Shown in pieces: positions 7,272-10,561 of a stretch of 25,212 bases of DNA. The DNA is from a virus. Every line of letters starts with the position of its first letter. Position 1 is the first letter of the stretch. The translations under genes and the position numbers were made by a program. The notes under the pieces are model-generated. The model was not told where the DNA came from. It saw nothing but the letters and a program-made list of their open reading frames with translations, and searched no databases. The stretch is taken from positions 1-25,212 of IMG/VR virus record IMGVR_UViG_3300031772_000261, one strand, 5' to 3'.

Positions 7272-7636
7272 AAGTCTTGTTTGCATTGCTGTTGTTGGCC
7301 GGAGCACTTCACGCGCAAATCGCACCGCCGACTAAGATCATCAAGAAGCGTCATGGCCAGACTGCGGCTCTTTCGTGGACTTATGCGCCGAGAGTCGATT
7401 TTACTCTCCAGTATTTTTCGGTCAAGGCGACTTATAATCTCAATGTGACCCCGTTCGAGATTGCCCAGGCGGCACCCTCATCTAGGCAATCTTTGATTCC
7501 TGTGGTGTTTACTCATCAGAATCCGAAGTATGTGTATTTTATCGTTACTGCGTTTCATGACGGAAGCAAAGGCCGAGTTGAGAGCTTCAATTCTAACACG
7601 GTCGGGGCGGAAAGGATTGGGCCTCCGCCGAATTGA
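7268..7636 (+). CDS. second secreted FN3-like protein
   Basis: A 122-residue protein starting at ATG 7268, which overlaps the upstream stop as ATGA with AAAGG upstream. The N-terminus MKVLFALLLLAGALHA is a textbook signal peptide, with cleavage probably before QIAPP. The mature part has the same outline as its neighbour: ALSWTYAPRVDFTLQYF, a middle strand region, then YVYFIVTAFHDGSKGRVESF ending near NSNTV. The two genes look like diverged tandem relatives, each one FN3-like domain long. No enzyme motif is seen. Possibly an envelope-targeted accessory protein. Confidence 0.72.
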   Translation: MKVLFALLLLAGALHAQIAPPTKIIKKRHGQTAALSWTYAPRVDFTLQYFSVKATYNLNVTPFEIAQAAPSSRQSLIPVVFTHQNPKYVYFIVTAFHDGSKGRVESFNSNTVGAERIGPPPN

Positions 7637-7650
7637 AAAGGGATTTGAAA

Positions 7651-7692
7651 ATGACGCTTCGCTACTGTTACGACCTCATCACGCTGCCATGA
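7651..7692 (+). CDS. possible leader peptide coupled to the downstream gene
   Basis: A 13-codon frame (MTLRYCYDLITLP) starts 7 bases after a good ribosome binding site, AAAAGGGA (7636-7643). Its stop TGA (7690-7692) overlaps the ATG of the next gene (7689-7691). The next gene has no SD of its own, so ribosomes terminating here could restart there. This is a plausible translational-coupling leader; the short length means chance cannot be excluded. Confidence 0.35.
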   Translation: MTLRYCYDLITLP

Positions 7693-8069
7693 CTGATTGC
7701 GACACTCTCGATGAGTACAAGAAGCGCATTGACGAGCGGTTCCTCTCGCTGGAAAAGCTCGCACAGCGGGAACGGGAACTGCTTCATGTCGCGGTAGTGC
7801 AAGCGAAAGAGGCCATAGATTACCGGCTGTCTGGCATGAATGATCTGCGGCGTCAGATTGAGAGCGAGCGCGGGCGGTATGCCTTGCAGCTTGCCTATGA
7901 TCTGCACTGTTCGGACGACGATAAGAAGCATGATTCAATAACGCAGATGATTCATAAATTGGATAACCGGGTGTATGGCTTGGAAACTCGGATCTGGATT
8001 GGCGGAGCCACAGTGACAGCCTTTCTGCTGGCTGCCCAGCTCCTAATTCACTGGCTTAAATCACCATGA
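7689..8069 (+). CDS. coiled-coil protein with C-terminal membrane anchor (XhlA-like candidate)
   Basis: A 126-residue protein. Residues 1-98 are charged and helical (LDEYKKRIDERFLSLEKLAQ, then QAKEAIDYRLSGMNDLRRQI), a likely coiled coil. Residues about 102-123 (IWIGGATVTAFLLAAQLLIHW) form a single membrane helix followed by a short tail. This architecture resembles XhlA-type phage lysis accessory proteins, and the next gene is a lysozyme fragment, which fits a lysis cassette. A longer upstream frame exists, but ATG 7689 is preferred because it overlaps the leader's stop. Base composition is much richer in G+C than in the head genes. Confidence 0.6.
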   Translation: MTDCDTLDEYKKRIDERFLSLEKLAQRERELLHVAVVQAKEAIDYRLSGMNDLRRQIESERGRYALQLAYDLHCSDDDKKHDSITQMIHKLDNRVYGLETRIWIGGATVTAFLLAAQLLIHWLKSP

Positions 8070-8431
8070 AATTCTCGCAAGCTGGAAAAAAGGCGCTGGG
8101 CGAGATGGAAGGCTGCAAGCTGGCGATGTACATGGACAGCGGCGGGGCGCCCAGTATCGGGATAGGCCATCTGCTGACGAAGTCGGAACGGACATCGGGC
8201 AAGATCGTGATTGGCGCAATGATTGGAGTATCGGAGTTTCATCGATGGCTTGCGGAAGAACCCTATAAGGAGATTCGATATGAAGAGATGGTGGAACGTA
8301 GCGTTTCAGGCAGTGGCGACAGGGACTCAGATATACACGATGTTCGGCGCATTCGTGCCGCCAAAGCACCAAGGGTCGGTCACGCTCGGGCTCAGCCTCG
8401 CGCAGGCCGTGGTAGGCGTGCTGGCTCATAA
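8066..8431 (+). pseudogene. truncated GH24 phage lysozyme
   Basis: The first 50 residues match the N-terminus of T4-type (GH24) lysozymes, which cleave peptidoglycan during lysis: EMEGCKLAMYMDSGG, then SIGIGHLLTKSE. The catalytic glutamate is Glu15 and the partner aspartate is Asp24; the usual threonine of the E-D-T triad is Ser30. After about residue 50 the family sequence stops abruptly. The rest of the frame is arginine-rich and overlaps the next gene out of frame, so the C-terminal lobe is missing (usual length is about 150-180). Start ATG 8066 overlaps the upstream stop as ATGA. Likely inactive after an internal deletion. Confidence 0.65.
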
Positions 8432-8486
8432 TGTGAACCCAGATGGAACGCCTTCGAGCCAGCCGTATGTGCCTAATAGGCGTTAG
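8280..8486 (+). CDS. small membrane protein, holin-like candidate
   Basis: A 68-residue protein starting MKRWWNVAFQAVATGTQIYT. It contains two moderately hydrophobic stretches (about residues 7-26 and 33-50, TLGLSLAQAVVGVLAH) and a polar C-terminus ending in NRR. A ribosome binding site AAGGAG (8267-8272) supports ATG 8280 over the upstream in-frame ATG 8223. It overlaps the tail of the lysozyme frame. Size, position beside lysozyme and hydrophobicity suit a holin or lysis-associated membrane protein, but the segments are weak and the family is not recognised. Confidence 0.55.
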   Translation: MKRWWNVAFQAVATGTQIYTMFGAFVPPKHQGSVTLGLSLAQAVVGVLAHNVNPDGTPSSQPYVPNRR

Positions 8487-8561
8487 TTTTAGGGGGACGG
8501 ATGGCTTGCCAATGGGTAAGTCAATTGTTTACAACTAGCAGAACGAAGTTAAGGAGTTGAC

Positions 8562-9185
8562 ATGCCAGATCCAGAAACAGCAGGAGTCGCATCAACGGAG
8601 TCCTCAGTATCAAATTCTCAGGCTGGCTCACAGACAGGCGGGACGCAAGCCGGAATCGGCGCTGAGCAGCGCTCAGGGACTACCGGCGCTAATCAAGCCG
8701 GAGTCGGGGCGTCATCGCAAGGTGCTGGCGCTGATGTCGGAATGGACATCGGGCAGACTGAAGCCTACACAGTCAACATGAAGAAACTGGTAGCCGACGA
8801 GCTGGACCATGCTGCCAACTTGCGGTCTGTCGCGTTGGAAGCCTTGCGGCGGAGTCAACGGAACGCTGAAGACTACGATCAAACGTTGCGCAATATCGCA
8901 ACGCAATCTCTTCAATCAGCGGTTACGCTTCAGAATCGGGTCAGCAATGGCTCGACGGATCTCGACACCCGCATCAAACAAAACTCGGTTGACCATGATG
9001 GTCGAGTCCGTGGGATTGTTGAGGGTGAAGTCAGCCGGACGGTTCGTCATTCGGACCTGGCAATTGATCGTCAGTGGAACATTGACGAGGTTTCGGCATC
9101 GATTGCTAAGAATCCAGTCTTTCAGGATGCGATTGCTGGGGCGGTAGCAGCGGCGGTAGCAGCGGCGACAGCATCCAAGGCGTAA
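8562..9185 (+). CDS. low-complexity N-terminus plus helical domain, unknown function
   Basis: A 207-residue protein with AAGGAG eight bases before the ATG. Residues 1-60 are rich in Ser, Gly, Ala, Gln and Thr with near-repeats (GSQTGGTQAGIG, GTTGANQAGVGASSQGAG), probably disordered. Residues 65-190 are helical and charged (VADELDHAANLRSVALEALR, IKQNSVDHDGRVRGIVEGEV), likely a coiled coil. It ends in an alanine-rich helix (AGAVAAAVAAATASKA). The layout suits a virion-associated or DNA-binding structural protein, but nothing identifies it. Codon use is G+C-rich like its left neighbours. Confidence 0.65.
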   Translation: MPDPETAGVASTESSVSNSQAGSQTGGTQAGIGAEQRSGTTGANQAGVGASSQGAGADVGMDIGQTEAYTVNMKKLVADELDHAANLRSVALEALRRSQRNAEDYDQTLRNIATQSLQSAVTLQNRVSNGSTDLDTRIKQNSVDHDGRVRGIVEGEVSRTVRHSDLAIDRQWNIDEVSASIAKNPVFQDAIAGAVAAAVAAATASKA

Positions 9186-9214
9186 AAGACCTGCTCAGCT
9201 AAAAGGGTGAATTA

Positions 9215-9261
9215 GATGGAAACGGGTAGCTAAGGCTTCAAATTGGCCATCCGTTTCCATC
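9215..9261 (+). ncRNA. long-stem hairpin upstream of CRISPR-repeat-like element
   Basis: GATGGAAACGG (9215-9225) and CCGTTTCCATC (9251-9261) are perfect reverse complements and can extend inward by a G-U and a U-A pair, leaving a 21-base loop. There is no U-tract after it, so it is not a canonical terminator. It ends 13 bases before the CRISPR-repeat-like element, so it might be a separate terminator-like barrier, a processing signal, or part of a structured leader RNA. Confidence 0.45.
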
Positions 9262-9274
9262 AGTTTGAGTGAAT

Positions 9275-9306
9275 GTTGCACCCCATGCGGGCGCGTGGAT
9301 TGAAAC
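9275..9306 (+). CRISPR. solitary 32-base type I-C CRISPR-repeat-like element
   Basis: This 32-base sequence has the length and layout of type I-C (Cas5d/Cas7/Cas8c) CRISPR repeats: GTTGCACCCC, then ATGC, then GGGC, then the ending GCGTGGATTGAAAC. The stem GCACCC/GGGCGC pairs with one A-C mismatch. The 3' end is the part that becomes the 5' handle of a type I-C crRNA. There is no second full repeat, no spacer series and no cas gene nearby, so this is not a working array. A truncated second copy lies at 9630-9643. Solitary repeats in phages are known to act as RNA anti-CRISPRs; that role here is inference. Confidence 0.7.
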
Positions 9307-9317
9307 AAGAAAATCAA

Positions 9318-9620
9318 ATGACCAATACAAACGAAACTCCGCAGGTTCGGCGTGTGGTGTGCTCTGCTATACGGGCGGAGGATGGTACGGTGCTGCTAGG
9401 TGTGCGGCACTACAGCCCGGACATGCTTGAGCAGATTGAGGCCCGACGTGATGGAGAGAAGTTCAAGAATCGGTCGGGTAAGGATCAAGGGTTCGTGGAC
9501 CAGTTTGGGGTTTTTATGACACGCGAGGAAGCCTATATCGTAGCTGACGAGAGTGGCCAGATATGGGGCTGGCCCTGTGAGATCCCCAACGCAAGGCTGT
9601 ATAGTGAAATGCTCTACTAA
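9318..9620 (+). CDS. conserved small phage protein (RVVCxAIR...QGFVDQFG family)
   Basis: A 100-residue protein beginning MTNTNETPQVRRVVCSAIRA and including VLLGVRHYSPDM, then QGFVDQFGVFMTREEAYIVA, ending ARLYSEMLY. From memory, proteins with this order of motifs are common in tailed phages and have no assigned function. The frame could start at ATG 9273, but that would translate the CRISPR-repeat-like element as protein. ATG 9318, 12 bases after the repeat, matches where the family begins. There is no clear SD; the leader between repeat and ATG is A-rich (AAGAAAATCAA). Flanked on both sides by repeat-like elements. Confidence 0.75.
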   Translation: MTNTNETPQVRRVVCSAIRAEDGTVLLGVRHYSPDMLEQIEARRDGEKFKNRSGKDQGFVDQFGVFMTREEAYIVADESGQIWGWPCEIPNARLYSEMLY

Positions 9621-9629
9621 GCTGCGGCG

Positions 9630-9643
9630 GCGTGGATTGAAAC
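9630..9643 (+). CRISPR. partial second CRISPR-repeat-like element (3' handle only)
   Basis: GCGTGGATTGAAAC (9630-9643) is identical to the last 14 bases of the full repeat at 9275-9306. The sequence before it (GCTGCGGCG) no longer resembles the repeat's 5' half and cannot form its stem. It lies 10 bases before the ATG at 9654, almost the same distance as the full repeat lies from ATG 9318. Fourteen identical bases in the most conserved part of a type I-C repeat, in the same gene-start context, are unlikely by chance. Confidence 0.55.
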
Positions 9644-9653
9644 GAGTAAACAC

Positions 9654-10130
9654 ATGAGATCTGGCTATAACTCAACGGCGGAATGCTACATTATTGAGAA
9701 CACGCATAACAAGCATCATTGCTATGTTCCGCCGGAAGTTTGGGGAATTGATGCGTATACCGTTTGTACAGTTTGCCGATTGAAGAATTCAAGACTCTTC
9801 GTGGACGCTGGTATTACATTGTCAAAGCAGACATCTGCCGTGGTCATTAAGTTCGTTCCGGCGGCCCGCTTTATTTTTCCGGGTCCGGTAATAGGGAAAA
9901 AGACAACGGACAGGCTTTGTACGTCTTGTGGTACTACTCAAATCTGGCGCCGACTTTGGGATAACGGCGAACGGATTTGTGGAACTTGCAGACAAAATTC
10001 AGCGCCGCGTATTTGCAGATTTTGCGGGAAAGAAAACGTCGCGAAGTGTGAGTGGCGCACAAAGGATAAGATGTGTTCTGATAATGATTGTTGGAACGCT
10101 TTTGTCAGTGAAATGAAACTCGGAATTTAA
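9654..10130 (+). CDS. multi-zinc-finger protein with GATA-like finger
   Basis: A 158-residue protein with several cysteine pairs: CTVC (38-41), CTSC (89-92) with CGTC (109-112), CRFC (121-124), and Cys132/Cys141/Cys146. Residues 89-112 read C-x2-C-x16-C-x2-C with CTSCGTTQIWRR and NGERICGTC, strongly recalling a GATA-type zinc finger, whose hallmark is CxxCGTTxxxxWRR then GxxxCNxC. The second set (121-146) resembles a zinc ribbon. It probably binds nucleic acid in the cytoplasm. No SD is apparent; the start follows the partial CRISPR-repeat-like element by 10 bases. No nuclease residues are recognised. Other phage or eukaryote-like zinc-finger families remain possible. Confidence 0.65.
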   Translation: MRSGYNSTAECYIIENTHNKHHCYVPPEVWGIDAYTVCTVCRLKNSRLFVDAGITLSKQTSAVVIKFVPAARFIFPGPVIGKKTTDRLCTSCGTTQIWRRLWDNGERICGTCRQNSAPRICRFCGKENVAKCEWRTKDKMCSDNDCWNAFVSEMKLGI

Positions 10131-10134
10131 TCTC

Positions 10135-10169
10135 AGTCCGGCCAATCAACTGGCCTAACGTCACGGACT
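10135..10169 (+). ncRNA. two-level stem-loop in intergenic region
   Basis: AGTCCG (10135-10140) pairs perfectly with CGGACT (10164-10169), and inside it GCCA (10141-10144) pairs with TGGC (10151-10154) around the loop ATCAAC. Together these give a stacked stem with one asymmetric bulge. It lies in the 119-base gap between the zinc-finger gene and the next gene. A structured mRNA leader or small RNA is possible; function unknown. Confidence 0.4.
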
Positions 10170-10205
10170 TAGGCGCAGAGGCAACCACAGACCGGATGAG
10201 CGGGA

Positions 10206-10232
10206 CGGGTGTTGGTCCTACCCCAACACCCG
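10206..10232 (+). terminator. strong 10-bp hairpin before gene at 10250
   Basis: CGGGTGTTGG (10206-10215) and CCAACACCCG (10223-10232) form a perfect 10-bp stem with a 7-base loop (TCCTACC). It resembles an intrinsic terminator stem, but the following bases are AAACCCTTTGAGG, with no U-tract, so termination would not be canonical. It lies 17 bases upstream of ATG 10250 and could instead control access to that start, or mark the right border of the inserted G+C-rich region. Confidence 0.4.
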
Positions 10233-10249
10233 AAACCCTTTGAGGTGTT

Positions 10250-10561
10250 ATGATGAATGATCGAGAGTTGGTAGTACGAGTAATTGACATTCAGTCAAGG
10301 CGTCTCGTAGTACCAACCGCGCACATTCAGGACGTCATTCTAACGGTTAGTAGAGTGTTGGCCGGATTGGATTCCACAGATGCTATCGAAACATTGGGAG
10401 TTTTGCTGTATCATGGTAGAATCGCGAATGAACGATTGGGCAATCCAACGCAAGAACACAAATTCCGTGAACCTATTCCTTTGGGGCGCACAATGGAAGA
10501 GTTGAGACTAGAAGAGTACCAAAGGTTTGAGGAACGAAATGCCGACGAAACCCAAAATTAG
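10250..10561 (+). CDS. hypothetical protein preceding MuF gene
   Basis: A 103-residue soluble protein starting MMNDRELVVRVIDIQSRRLV, with GAGG before the start. The first half alternates strand and helix (VPTAHIQDVILTVSRVLAGL); the C-terminal 30 residues are strongly charged and helical (MEELRLEEYQRFEERNADE). No family is recognised. Its 3' end overlaps the MuF start by 23 bases, so translation is probably coupled to the minor head protein, suggesting it belongs to the head module rather than the accessory insert. Confidence 0.65.
   Translation: MMNDRELVVRVIDIQSRRLVVPTAHIQDVILTVSRVLAGLDSTDAIETLGVLLYHGRIANERLGNPTQEHKFREPIPLGRTMEELRLEEYQRFEERNADETQN

Noticed and set aside
9273-9317. Upstream start ATG 9273 for the gene at 9318
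   Set aside because: It would translate the CRISPR-repeat-like element as MLHPMRARGLKQ. The protein family resemblance begins after ATG 9318.
9275-9643. A functional CRISPR array
   Set aside because: Only one full repeat and one 14-base partial copy exist, separated by 323 bases that encode a conserved phage protein. There are no spacers, leader or cas genes.
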